Counted from the stretch's first letter, positions 1 to 6,947 are shown. The stretch is DNA of 11,183 nucleotides from an uncultured Methanobrevibacter sp. (GCA_902795935.1 CADBMS010000017.1:1-11183); one strand, 5' to 3'. Notes: generated from the letters alone by a model not told the origin. A program made the numbers and translations.

Positions 1-94
1 CCAAAACATATGATTTTATTAATTTGAATACTGAAATATGTGATTTCAATATATGACTAATATAATTTTTATTAAATATGAAATTATATATTAT

Positions 95-137
95 TTAAGA
101 TTTATTTAAATTAAATCTTAATTTTCATTTTTTTTCT
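95..137 (+). terminator. Hairpin plus T tract ending an unseen upstream gene
   Basis: A perfect 10-bp inverted repeat (TTAAGATTTA at 95-104, TAAATCTTAA at 112-121) encloses a 7-base loop and is followed by a T-rich stretch with a run of eight T. This is the shape of a transcription terminator for a + strand gene lying left of the window. In related methanogens hmd often lies beside hcgA, so hmd is a candidate for that gene, but nothing of it is visible here. The stem is all A/T except two G-C pairs, so the T tract may matter more than the hairpin. Confidence 0.55.
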
Positions 138-142
138 ACAAT

Positions 143-200
143 AATATTTAAAAATAATTTAGTACAATATTATAACATTATAAAAGAATTATTTTGGTGT
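143..200 (+). promoter_or_regulatory. Probable hcgA promoter and leader
   Basis: A TATA-like stretch TTTAAAAATA lies at about 147-156. An archaeal start of transcription about 25 bases downstream would fall near 178-182. The leader then contains the Shine-Dalgarno motif GGTG at 196-199. The assignment is weak because the whole region is A/T and alternative TATA boxes are easy to find. Confidence 0.35.
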
Positions 201-206
201 ATAAAT

Positions 207-1205
207 TTGATAAGAAAAATACTTAAAAAAGCGTCAAAAGGACAATCTCTTGATAAAAAAGAGATACTTACATTATTTAAAATAAATAAAAAAGAAAATT
301 TAAAAGAATTAATGGAAACTGCAGAAGAAATACGTAATCAAAACTTTAAATCTATTAAATTAACTTCCACCATACATTTAACTAATAAATGTCAAATAAC
401 ACCAAAATGCAAATACTGTGGATTTGCAGCTAAAACATCAACAGAGGGTTATTATAATGCATTCTATAAAAAAGATGATGAAATTTTAGCTGCTGCAGAA
501 TGTGTGGATAAATCAGGAATTCCAAGAATCAGTTGTTCTGGAGCTCATGGTTATAAAGGAAAACAAGCAGTTAACGCAGCAAGAATAGTTAAAGAAAATA
601 CAAAATTAGAATTATTAATAAATGTTGGTTCAGATTTAACAGAAAAATCATTAAAACAATTAATTGATTATAATACTGACACTATTTGTTGTAATCTTGA
701 GACAACAAATAATAATTTATTTAATGAAGTTAAACCTGGTGAAAAATTAATTGATAGGATAAATATGTGTAAAATGATATCTGATTATGATATTGAATTG
801 TCTTCAGGACTATTAATAGGTTTAGGTGAAAGTTATGAAGATAGAGTTAAACATTTGTTATATCTTAAGGAATTTGAAAATCTTGGAGAAATACCCGTAA
901 TGGGTTTTAATCCATATGCAGATACTCCTATGGCTAATCATCCACCTTGCCCTATTAATGAACAACTAAAAGCTATTGCGATAACTAGGTTAGTATATCC
1001 TGAAATTAGAATAACAACCCCCACACCAACCATTGGACCAGAAAATGCTGTTCAATCATTAAATGCAGGGTCCAATAATCTTGCAACAGTTATACCTGAA
1101 GATTATCCTAGCGTTGTTAAAGGAGTGGGATCCCCTACATATGGTAACCTTAAAGAAGTACTAAAATTACTTAAAAGTTTAAATTTAAAAGCAGAACATA
1201 ATTAA
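207..1205 (+). CDS. hcgA: HcgA (HmdB), radical SAM enzyme of FeGP cofactor synthesis
   Basis: Radical S-adenosylmethionine protein of the family found beside [Fe]-hydrogenase genes. It is thought to act early in building the pyridinol ring of the FeGP cofactor. The cluster-binding cysteines are C62, C68 and C71, spaced CX5CX2C as in HcgA and unlike the usual CX3CX2C. They are followed by the GFAA stretch, a TIM-barrel-like middle (SGLLIGLGE near residue 200) and a C-terminal half resembling BioB/ThiH-type enzymes. Length (332 residues) fits the family. The start is TTG, chosen because GGTG at 196-199 sits seven bases upstream and no ATG near the conserved N-terminus competes. It is the first gene of a compact run with hcgB 20 bases downstream. 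The exact chemical step is inferred from the family. Confidence 0.93.
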   Translation: MIRKILKKASKGQSLDKKEILTLFKINKKENLKELMETAEEIRNQNFKSIKLTSTIHLTNKCQITPKCKYCGFAAKTSTEGYYNAFYKKDDEILAAAECVDKSGIPRISCSGAHGYKGKQAVNAARIVKENTKLELLINVGSDLTEKSLKQLIDYNTDTICCNLETTNNNLFNEVKPGEKLIDRINMCKMISDYDIELSSGLLIGLGESYEDRVKHLLYLKEFENLGEIPVMGFNPYADTPMANHPPCPINEQLKAIAITRLVYPEIRITTPTPTIGPENAVQSLNAGSNNLATVIPEDYPSVVKGVGSPTYGNLKEVLKLLKSLNLKAEHN

Positions 1206-1225
1206 TTATACTAAAGAGGCCAATT

Positions 1226-1699
1226 ATGCTTGAAGAATATATATATAACGCTTATATGGAATCATTTGAGAATAAACGTAGAGGAGATAAATTAGAAGAA
1301 ATAGAATCCATACAAAAATATATTCGTTCTGCAAAAAAGATTGTAATTCCAAATTGGACTACTACTAAAGTTAAAATTATAAATAAAGTATTAAATGAAT
1401 TTAATTTAAATAGTGCTAAACATTTTGAGTTTCCAACAAACTCTGCAGATTTTTTTAGAATGCCTGCATTGGCTAAAGCACAAATGGCATTGGATTTATG
1501 TGACTGTGATTTAGTAATTGCTCGTGGTAGATTAGGTATTCCAGGATCAGGATCATTAATGTTATTTTTAGATTCTAAAGGAAGAATTTTAACAGGCGCT
1601 TGTTCTGCATCACATGTTGTTCATGGTAAATCTTTAGAAAGTGCAGTTTATGATGAAATAACTGAATGTCTTGAAAGAATTGGTTTAACTAAAGAATAA
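1226..1699 (+). CDS. hcgB: HcgB, pyridinol guanylyltransferase of FeGP cofactor synthesis
   Basis: Member of the DUF3236/HcgB family. In characterised methanogens it joins GTP and the pyridinol precursor to give guanylylpyridinol, releasing pyrophosphate. Visible family features are the IPNWTTTK segment (residues 41-48), the glycine-rich stretch ARGRLGIPGSGS (99-110), a likely nucleotide or phosphate loop, and the GACSASHVVHG segment (124-134). At 157 residues it is full length. The ATG is preceded by AGAGG at 1215-1219 with six bases of spacing. The gene sits 20 bases after hcgA and 25 before hcgC, so co-transcription is likely. Identification rests on recognised family sequence and on gene order. 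Confidence 0.92.
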   Translation: MLEEYIYNAYMESFENKRRGDKLEEIESIQKYIRSAKKIVIPNWTTTKVKIINKVLNEFNLNSAKHFEFPTNSADFFRMPALAKAQMALDLCDCDLVIARGRLGIPGSGSLMLFLDSKGRILTGACSASHVVHGKSLESAVYDEITECLERIGLTKE

Positions 1700-1724
1700 C
1701 TTATATTTTGATTGTGAATTTATT

Positions 1725-2534
1725 ATGTCTATTAAAAAACAAATTAAAGAAGATGGAATTACTTCAACAGTAACTACTACTTATTCCTCAATTACAGTTA
1801 AAGATATTTTGATTAGTATTTCTCAAAAAAAAGCAAAAGCGTGCATTGAATGGATTAAAAATATTGATTGTGAAATTAATAATCCAATTATTGCCGGAGT
1901 TTATTTTACTGGAGTAGCTGTTGCCTCTCAGTTAGAAGATTTTGAAGAAATACAAATTCTGGATATTTATGAACATTTACTCGAATTTATACAATTTTAT
2001 TATAATGAAGTTCCTTTTAAAACACCCCATATTGGTTTTTCTAATGATTTAGAACTTTTAAAAGATGGAGATTTAATTATTGATACTACAGGTATTGGTG
2101 GTTTAAGTGATGATAATATTAAATCATTGAAAAATTGTAAGATATTTTTATGTGAGAATCCTAGCTCTGATGGAAGTGATTCTTTATTAAATAAAAATAA
2201 CAATATTCCAAATCGTTTAAATATTTGTAATGCAGAGTTTAAAGGTTCTATTAACACTTATGGTTTTAATAGTAAAACATCCGGCACTATGACATTAACA
2301 ATTAATCTTTTAAGAGAAGCTATGACTCGTATTAATGAAATTGATGGAGTATTATATTCTGCATCTAATATTAATTTTTATGAAAAAATTCTTTTTAAAA
2401 ATATGGATGTTAAAAAATTTTTTAAAAGTATAGATAAACCAGCAGTAGTTGTTTCTTCTATTACTCCTATTGATATTGATACTATTTTATCAGAATTATT
2501 AGAGTTAATTCATGTTGAAATAAAAAATTATTAA
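1725..2534 (+). CDS. hcgC: HcgC, SAM-dependent pyridinol C3-methyltransferase
   Basis: DUF1188/HcgC family protein. Characterised members methylate C3 of the pyridinol ring of the FeGP cofactor precursor using S-adenosylmethionine. The protein has a Rossmann-like core: a glycine-bearing loop IIAGVYFTGVA (residues 55-65), an acidic end of the next strand (ILDIYEH, D80) expected near the SAM ribose, and a second strand ending in IIDTTGIGG (118-126). A conserved SKTSGTMTLTINLLREA segment follows at about 183-199. Length (269) fits the family. The ATG has a modest GTGA motif at 1714-1717 upstream. It lies 25 bases after hcgB and 13 before hcgD. The function is taken from the family; substrate residues cannot be confirmed from sequence alone. 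Confidence 0.9.
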   Translation: MSIKKQIKEDGITSTVTTTYSSITVKDILISISQKKAKACIEWIKNIDCEINNPIIAGVYFTGVAVASQLEDFEEIQILDIYEHLLEFIQFYYNEVPFKTPHIGFSNDLELLKDGDLIIDTTGIGGLSDDNIKSLKNCKIFLCENPSSDGSDSLLNKNNNIPNRLNICNAEFKGSINTYGFNSKTSGTMTLTINLLREAMTRINEIDGVLYSASNINFYEKILFKNMDVKKFFKSIDKPAVVVSSITPIDIDTILSELLELIHVEIKNY

Positions 2535-2547
2535 TTTAAGTGATGAT

Positions 2548-3279
2548 ATGAAAGCTTCAGAATTATTTAATGAACTTGAAAGTAAGATCCCTCTTGATTT
2601 AGCATTAAAAACTGATAATGTGGGTTTTATGAATTCTGACATGAATACTGATTTAATTGAAATTGAAAATGTTTTGTTAATGATGGACTATCTTTCTCCA
2701 GAGATTTTAGCTACTTATGGTGTAGACTATAGTGATTTTGATTTATTAATTACACATCACCCACCAAATTGTGAAGTTGTTATCCCCACCTATGTTATTC
2801 ATTCTAACTGGGATATTATACCTGAAGGCGCTTGTGATGCATTGATTGATACTTTGAGTATGGTTAAATTGGAAGTATTAGATGAAGAAACTAATATTGG
2901 ATATATTTGTAAACCAATTAAGGATAATGTTAATATGAATTATTTAGAGAGTTTAGTTAAAAATCGACTTGATTTAGATTATATTAAAGTTATTCATAAT
3001 CCAGGAAAAGACATTATCAATACTGTGGCTATTGTTCCGGGTTTTGGTTTAAACCCAAATTTTATTGAATTAGCTGCCAATAAATATGCTGATGTTTTTA
3101 TTTCAGGTGATTTAACTCAATCTGGAGCACTTTTAGCTAAGAATAGAGGCATTAATATCATTGATATTAGCCATCATGTTGCAGAATTACCAGGATTATA
3201 TCGTCTAGCAGATTTGATTAGAGAATCTAATGTTTTGGTTAAGGTTTTGAATACATATATTCCATGGGAATTGAAATAA
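2548..3279 (+). CDS. hcgD: HcgD, Nif3-like iron-binding protein
   Basis: Nif3/YbgI-like protein of the HcgD group, proposed to handle iron for the FeGP cofactor. Metal-site residues typical of Nif3 proteins are visible: LLITHHPP with H70 and H71, then VIHSNWD with D89, and near the C-terminus ISHHVAELPG with H209/H210 and E213. These would form the dinuclear iron site known in the family. Length (243) is normal. The ATG follows GTGAT at 2540-2544, only 13 bases after the hcgC stop. The next gene is hcgF, 43 bases on; hcgE, which many Hcg sets also have, is not between them. The iron-trafficking role is a literature proposal and not proven by sequence. Confidence 0.9.
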   Translation: MKASELFNELESKIPLDLALKTDNVGFMNSDMNTDLIEIENVLLMMDYLSPEILATYGVDYSDFDLLITHHPPNCEVVIPTYVIHSNWDIIPEGACDALIDTLSMVKLEVLDEETNIGYICKPIKDNVNMNYLESLVKNRLDLDYIKVIHNPGKDIINTVAIVPGFGLNPNFIELAANKYADVFISGDLTQSGALLAKNRGINIIDISHHVAELPGLYRLADLIRESNVLVKVLNTYIPWELK

Positions 3280-3322
3280 TATAAATTAATATATAATTTT
3301 AATTTATTATAAGAGGGTAATT

Positions 3323-3820
3323 ATGTTAATTAAAGTTGCCACTGCTGAATGTTTTACTCATGCAAATATTGCTAATGAAATTCACTCTTATTCAATGGGA
3401 TATTCTGGAACTTATGAATGGAGTTTAGATAAGTCTAAAGTGGAATTATCTGTTGTTGCTGGTTTATTTATCCCCACTATTACTGGTGTTAATAATATTC
3501 TTAAATTTGAACCTTTAATACCTAAAGAAACTATAAATGACATTAAGGTTTATAATCAAGAAGATGATTTGATTATGGCTGAAAAAATGGCAGAAGCTGT
3601 TAAAAAATTAACTAATGCAGATATTGGTATTGGAACTACTGCAGGTATTGGTGAAGGTGGAATTGTAGTTCACGGAAAAGAAACCGTTGCTATTGGCACT
3701 AGTGATGTTTATGCAGATTTAACTGATATTGATTATGATTTAATTTTTAAAAGAGAGAGTTTTGGTATTGATAAAGCATTAGAAATGTTAGAATTAGTTA
3801 TTTATGATGATTTTTATTGA
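3323..3820 (+). CDS. hcgF: HcgF (UPF0254), thioester-forming activator of guanylylpyridinol
   Basis: UPF0254 family protein matching HcgF. In characterised methanogens HcgF binds guanylylpyridinol and links its carboxymethyl group to a cysteine as a thioester, before acyl-iron formation. The conserved N-terminal ATAECFTHANIANEI segment is present, and C10 corresponds to the reactive cysteine numbered 9 in the Methanocaldococcus protein. A glycine-rich stretch GIGTTAGIGEGGI near residues 102-114 follows. Length 165 fits. AGAGGGT just upstream of the ATG is a good Shine-Dalgarno motif. The 43-base gap to hcgD is wider than other gaps in the run, but it lacks a clear terminator, so one operon is likely. 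HcgE, which supplies the adenylylated intermediate, is not encoded here. Confidence 0.9.
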   Translation: MLIKVATAECFTHANIANEIHSYSMGYSGTYEWSLDKSKVELSVVAGLFIPTITGVNNILKFEPLIPKETINDIKVYNQEDDLIMAEKMAEAVKKLTNADIGIGTTAGIGEGGIVVHGKETVAIGTSDVYADLTDIDYDLIFKRESFGIDKALEMLELVIYDDFY

Positions 3821-3846
3821 TTATATAGTTAGTATTTTTTTAATCA
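3818..3846 (+). terminator. T-tract terminator after hcgF
   Basis: A run of seven T at 3835-3841 follows the hcgF stop by 14 bases. It is partly framed by a short inverted repeat (TGATTA at 3818-3823, TAATCA at 3841-3846). Archaeal RNA polymerase commonly stops at such U tracts. It separates the hcg run from sufC. Confidence 0.5.
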
Positions 3847-3883
3847 TTAAACGAATTACCCGATACTTTTATATTAACTAGCA

Positions 3884-3961
3884 TACATATGTAAATATAC
3901 TAAAAATTAACAATAGTTATTATTAAAATTACAACTATTATAAATAGAAAATTACAGGTGA
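3884..3961 (+). promoter_or_regulatory. sufC promoter region with inverted repeats and Shine-Dalgarno
   Basis: The 147-base gap before sufC holds a perfect 10-bp palindrome TACATATGTA at 3884-3893. It also holds an inverted repeat AATAGTT (3912-3918) / AACTATT (3933-3939) whose centres lie 21 bases apart, about two helical turns, as for a dimeric regulator. TATA-like stretches occur at about 3894-3901 and at 3938-3946. The second is too close to the Shine-Dalgarno AGGTGA (3956-3961) to give a leader that contains it, so the upstream box fits better. Which box is used cannot be settled from sequence. Confidence 0.4.
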
Positions 3962-3967
3962 AATAGG

Positions 3968-4723
3968 ATGTTGCTCGAAATTATAGACCTCGCAGTTGAG
4001 GTAAATGAAAAAGAAGTACTATCCAATATTAATTTAAAGATTCGGCAAGGAGAAACCCATGTCCTACTAGGACCTAATGGTACTGGTAAAAGTACACTTT
4101 TCATGAGTATTTTAGGATTTCCTAACTATAAAGTAACTAATGGAAAAATACTTTACAAAGGCCAAGACATTACAAATTTAAACACAACTGAAAGAGTTAA
4201 ATTAGGAATTGGAGTGAGTTTTCAGAATCCTCCGGCTATTAGAGGTGTTAAATTAGAGGATTTATTGAAAGTGGAATCTGGACAAAGTTTAGATGAACCT
4301 GAATTAAATCCTGAAACAAAAGAATTAGCTAGGAAACTTAAACTTAATGAAAGTTTCTTAGAGAGAAATGTTAATCTTGGATTTTCAGGTGGAGAAGTTA
4401 AAAGATCTGAGATTTTACAACTTTTAACCCAAAAACCAGATTTTATAATGTTTGATGAACCAGATAGTGGAGTAGATATTGAAAACGTTGAGCTAATTGC
4501 TGAAAACATTAATATATTATTAGATAAATTTGAAAAACCAGGTTTAAGAAAAAAATCTGGATTATTAATTACTCATTTAGGTTATATTTTAAATTTTGTT
4601 AATGCTGACATTGCTCATGTTTTAATGGATGGACGTATTGCATGTTCAGGCAATCCAACTGAAATATTAGAAGATATACGTAAAGAAGGATTTAAAGGGT
4701 GCATAGAATGCGGAAGGTGCTAG
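3968..4723 (+). CDS. sufC: SufC, ABC-type ATPase of the Suf Fe-S cluster assembly complex
   Basis: Cytosolic ABC ATPase that drives the SufB scaffold in iron-sulfur cluster assembly. Walker A is GPNGTGKST (residues 35-43), the Q-loop is FQNPPAIRG (85-93), the signature is FSGGE (139-143), Walker B is FIMFDEPDSGVD with D163 and E164, and the switch histidine is H203 in LLITHLG. The FQNPP and FDEPDSGVD wording is typical of SufC. The last residues form a CxxCxxC tail (C245, C248, C251) that bacterial SufC lacks as far as I recall. The ATG has AGGTGA six bases upstream. The gene overlaps the start of sufB by about 16 bases, indicating coupled translation. Methanogens generally carry only SufB and SufC of this system. 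Confidence 0.95.
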   Translation: MLLEIIDLAVEVNEKEVLSNINLKIRQGETHVLLGPNGTGKSTLFMSILGFPNYKVTNGKILYKGQDITNLNTTERVKLGIGVSFQNPPAIRGVKLEDLLKVESGQSLDEPELNPETKELARKLKLNESFLERNVNLGFSGGEVKRSEILQLLTQKPDFIMFDEPDSGVDIENVELIAENINILLDKFEKPGLRKKSGLLITHLGYILNFVNADIAHVLMDGRIACSGNPTEILEDIRKEGFKGCIECGRC

Positions 4724-5940
4724 AAAAAGCTAAAAAAGCTAAAAATAAAAAAGCGGCATTAGGTAGTGATGTTGAGCTTGAACAATTTACCATAGAAAAT
4801 ACTGATGAACATGAAACTTTAAATAGTATTGATGAAGTTTCAAATGATGTTAAAAACACTTTGTTGAAAGTGGGTGTTAATACTGAAGAAACTGATAGAG
4901 TTGGTAGTTTTCTTCAAATAGATCAAAGTCAAATTGTAAGTAACACTATGAGTGATTCTCTTGAAATGATGGGAATGAATGTTGCTTTAGATAAATATAG
5001 TTGGCTAAAAGATTATATGTGGAAAGCTGTTAAACCAGATACGGATAAATATACTGCAGGAATTGCCATTACTGAGGAAGAAGAAGGAAGCAAAGGAGGA
5101 TATTTCATACGTTCTAAGCCCAATACAAAAGAAACCTTCCCATTACAAGCATGTATGTTTATTGGTGATGAAAAAGTAATGCAAACTGCACATAATATCA
5201 TTATTGCAGAAGAAAATTCTGAAATTAATATTATTACTGGTTGTGCTACTGGTGATGATGTTATGTCTGCATTACATGTGGGTGTTTCTGAATTTTTTGT
5301 TAAACCTGGTGCAAAAATTACTTTCACAATGATACATAATTGGGCAGAGCAAGTCGAAGTTAGACCTCGTACCGGCATTATAATGGAAGATAATTCTACT
5401 TACATTAACAATTATATCTTAACTAGCCCTGTTAAAACTATACAATCATATCCTACTGCTTATTGTACTGGAAACAATTGTAGAACTTTATTCCAGTCAA
5501 TTATAAGTGGTCAAAAAGATTCTATAATGGATATTGGATCACGTGTTTATTTAGAGGGTACTGGTAGTAAATCTGAAATTGTTTCACGTGCTGTTGCTAA
5601 AGATAATTCTAAAATATATGCTAGGGGACACTTAGCTGGAGCAGTACCTGATGTTAAAGGGCATTTAGAATGTCATGGTTTAATTTTATCCGATGATGCA
5701 TTAATGTATGCAGTTCCAATATTAGAAGGTGCTTCTAGTAATTTAGAAATGTCTCACGAAGCTGCAGTTGGTAAAATTGATGAAGAAGAAGTTCAGTATT
5801 TAACTAGTCGTGGTTTAACTGAAGAAGAAGCAGCATCCATGATTGTTAGAGGCTTTTTAAGCATGGATATTACTGGCTTACCTCCAGAATTAGCTGCTGA
5901 AACTAAACGTATGATTGATTTTAGTGTTCAAGGTATGTAA
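4708..5940 (+). CDS. sufB: SufB-like scaffold protein of the Suf Fe-S assembly system
   Basis: SufB/SufD-family scaffold, partner of SufC, forming the minimal archaeal SufBC machinery. The C-terminal part keeps the residues needed in bacterial SufB: a cysteine in the GHLECHG segment (C322) equivalent to the essential scaffold cysteine, and H350-E351 in the SHEAA segment. The LTSRGLTEEEAASMIVRGF block is a family hallmark. The middle is the expected beta-helix, with further cysteines in the GCATG and YCTGNNC segments. The start chosen is ATG 4708, inside the sufC tail; GTG at 4699 (three residues longer) and GTG at 4717 are alternatives. The N-terminus is lysine-rich and predicted helical. Length, about 410 residues, is shorter than bacterial SufB but usual for archaea. 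Confidence 0.93.
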   Translation: MRKVLEKAKKAKNKKAALGSDVELEQFTIENTDEHETLNSIDEVSNDVKNTLLKVGVNTEETDRVGSFLQIDQSQIVSNTMSDSLEMMGMNVALDKYSWLKDYMWKAVKPDTDKYTAGIAITEEEEGSKGGYFIRSKPNTKETFPLQACMFIGDEKVMQTAHNIIIAEENSEINIITGCATGDDVMSALHVGVSEFFVKPGAKITFTMIHNWAEQVEVRPRTGIIMEDNSTYINNYILTSPVKTIQSYPTAYCTGNNCRTLFQSIISGQKDSIMDIGSRVYLEGTGSKSEIVSRAVAKDNSKIYARGHLAGAVPDVKGHLECHGLILSDDALMYAVPILEGASSNLEMSHEAAVGKIDEEEVQYLTSRGLTEEEAASMIVRGFLSMDITGLPPELAAETKRMIDFSVQGM

Positions 5941-5949
5941 TTAATTACA

Positions 5950-5970
5950 TACTCATATTTTTTTAATTTA
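5950..5970 (+). terminator. T-tract terminator after sufB
   Basis: A run of seven T at 5958-5964, within a T-rich tract beginning 17 bases after the sufB stop, fits an archaeal U-tract terminator. No clear stem precedes it. Confidence 0.45.
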
Positions 5971-6005
5971 TATTTATTTAATTAACTTTTGATCTTGAAT
6001 TATTT

Positions 6006-6084
6006 AAAAATAGAGTTTTATTGTAATATTAGTTTAGTAACATACTATAAAAAATAGAAAGGAGATATTAAATACTCTATTTTT
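6006..6084. repeat. Overlapping inverted and direct repeats of an AAAAATAG motif
   Basis: AAAAATAGAGT at 6006-6016 is perfectly complementary to ACTCTATTTTT at 6074-6084. A second copy, AAAAATAG at 6050-6057, is complementary to the last eight bases of the same right arm. Two mutually exclusive stems therefore share one arm. The region lies between convergent sufB and the decayed minus-strand gene. Confidence 0.5.
6049..6084 (-). terminator. Hairpin terminator, readable in both directions
   Basis: On the minus strand AAAAATAG (6084-6077) and CTATTTTT (6057-6050) form an 8-bp stem with a 19-base loop, ending in a run of six T. It begins at the stop codon of the decayed minus-strand gene and so was probably its terminator. 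On the + strand the stem also ends in T, so it could back up termination of sufB. Confidence 0.42.
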
Positions 6085-6377
6085 ATAAAGATATTGAATT
6101 TGCATCAAATACATTAATCTTTATATCACTTGCAACTAATTTGATATATTTTCACTAAATTTTATAAAATGTTCTGTTTTTGGTGATTATTGAGAATTCA
6201 ACAGAGCACCATTGTTCAACAAATAATAATGTATTATCATATGTATTGATTAATAAATTATAATCAATATTGTCCATTCTTCTTTAGATTTTTTTAATCA
6301 TATCTTTTAGAAAATTTAATTAATTCATTTTTTACTTGTTTCATCCTTAGGAATAACTTAGCTTGAACTATAATCAT
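6083..6377 (-). pseudogene. Decayed antibiotic-biosynthesis-monooxygenase (YgiN-like) gene
   Basis: No intact reading frame exists here, but pieces in successive minus-strand frames add up to one ABM-domain protein of about 98 codons, the usual size for YgiN-like quinol monooxygenases. In order they read MIIVQAKLFLRMKQVKNELI, then KSKEE, then NIDYNLLINTYDN-TLLFVEQW, then TEHFIKFSEN, then VASDIKINVFDANS and a stop. The elements NIDYNL, LLFVEQW and EHFIKF are family hallmarks. In-frame stops and at least three or four frameshifts separate them (first stop after 27 codons), so the gene is dead. An ATG at 6377 has an AGAG-rich leader, and a TATA-like stretch lies at about 6403-6412. Intact members typically bind no cofactor and act on quinols or reactive aldehydes. 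The substrate here is unknown. Confidence 0.75.
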
Positions 6378-6664
6378 GTTATTACTCTCTTAAAAGTCAT
6401 ACTAATATATTATAAAACTTAATTTGAGATTTATGTTTAATCCAAAGAGTTTATTATTGATTTTTAAAGAATACTAAATACATTGGTTTTATTTATAGAA
6501 TTTTTTCTATTTTAAAAAAATAGCATATACTTTAATTATGTGAATATAAATCAATATTATTAAATAGAGGAATAATGATTTAAAATTGTTTTTGAAATAT
6601 TTAAAGTATAAAATATAAAATAAAGTTAAAAGAATGTTTTTTCTAGGAAACAGACCATATAACT
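6378..6664. other. AT-rich intergenic stretch without a recognisable gene
   Basis: I find no coding frame or RNA gene. On the left it holds the likely promoter of the decayed monooxygenase (TATA-like sequence about 6403-6412, minus strand). A short palindrome-like stem CTATTTT/AAAATAG lies near 6508-6524. The minus strand between about 6595 and 6645 is T-rich and could end transcription of the PRC-barrel gene operon. Length and composition suggest decayed DNA. Confidence 0.4.
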
Positions 6665-6680
6665 CTAGTTTTTTTAATGT

Positions 6681-6947
6681 TTATTCAGCAATTATTATAA
6701 ATTCACCGACTTTTTCTACTTTTGCAAATGGTACTAATAAATAGTTATCTTTCTTTTTAGCACCCTTGACATTAATATTTCTTCCAGGTTCTACTTTAAT
6801 AACTACATCCGTGATTTTTCCAGTTTTATCATTAATTACTAATTCTTCTAATTCACCTAAAATTCTAGCATGATTAGTTGCTACTTGGTAACCTTTGATT
6901 TCACTCCAGAATTTTTCTTCACCTTTAATCAGTCTCCTTTCTTCCAT
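6681..6947 (-). CDS. Small PRC-barrel domain protein
   Basis: A single PRC-barrel domain of 88 residues, the small beta-barrel fold also seen in RimM and photosynthetic reaction-centre H subunits. Archaeal stand-alone versions are common and mostly uncharacterised; some interact with cell-division proteins. The typical features are the opening SEIKGYQVATNHARILGELEELVIND, the central KITDVVIKVEP, and the closing NYLLVPFAKVEKVGEFIII. The start at 6947 is chosen over ATG 6959 because GGTGAT, complementary to the 16S rRNA tail, lies at 6957-6952 with four bases of spacing. The gene begins 23 bases inside the end of cobY, so translation is probably coupled. There is no membrane segment, and its role in this operon is unknown. 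Confidence 0.85.
   Translation of the reverse strand: MEERRLIKGEEKFWSEIKGYQVATNHARILGELEELVINDKTGKITDVVIKVEPGRNINVKGAKKKDNYLLVPFAKVEKVGEFIIIAE

Noticed and set aside
32..48. Small hairpin TGAAAT/ATTTCA near the left edge
   Set aside because: Only six A/T-rich base pairs, expected by chance in such DNA; there is no neighbouring gene to attach it to.
2000..2257. Open frame on the minus strand of 85 codons
   Set aside because: It lies fully inside hcgC on the opposite strand, has no recognisable domain and reflects antisense reading of an A/T-rich gene.
4222..4509. Open minus-strand frame inside sufC
   Set aside because: Serine-rich low-information translation opposite a well-conserved ATPase gene; a shadow.
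5013..5378. Open minus-strand frame of about 120 codons inside sufB
   Set aside because: No family resemblance, and the + strand frame is clearly SufB.
6058..6064. Perfect-looking Shine-Dalgarno AAAGGAG on the + strand
   Set aside because: No ATG, GTG or TTG follows at a usable distance and no open frame follows; it lies in the loop of a terminator hairpin.
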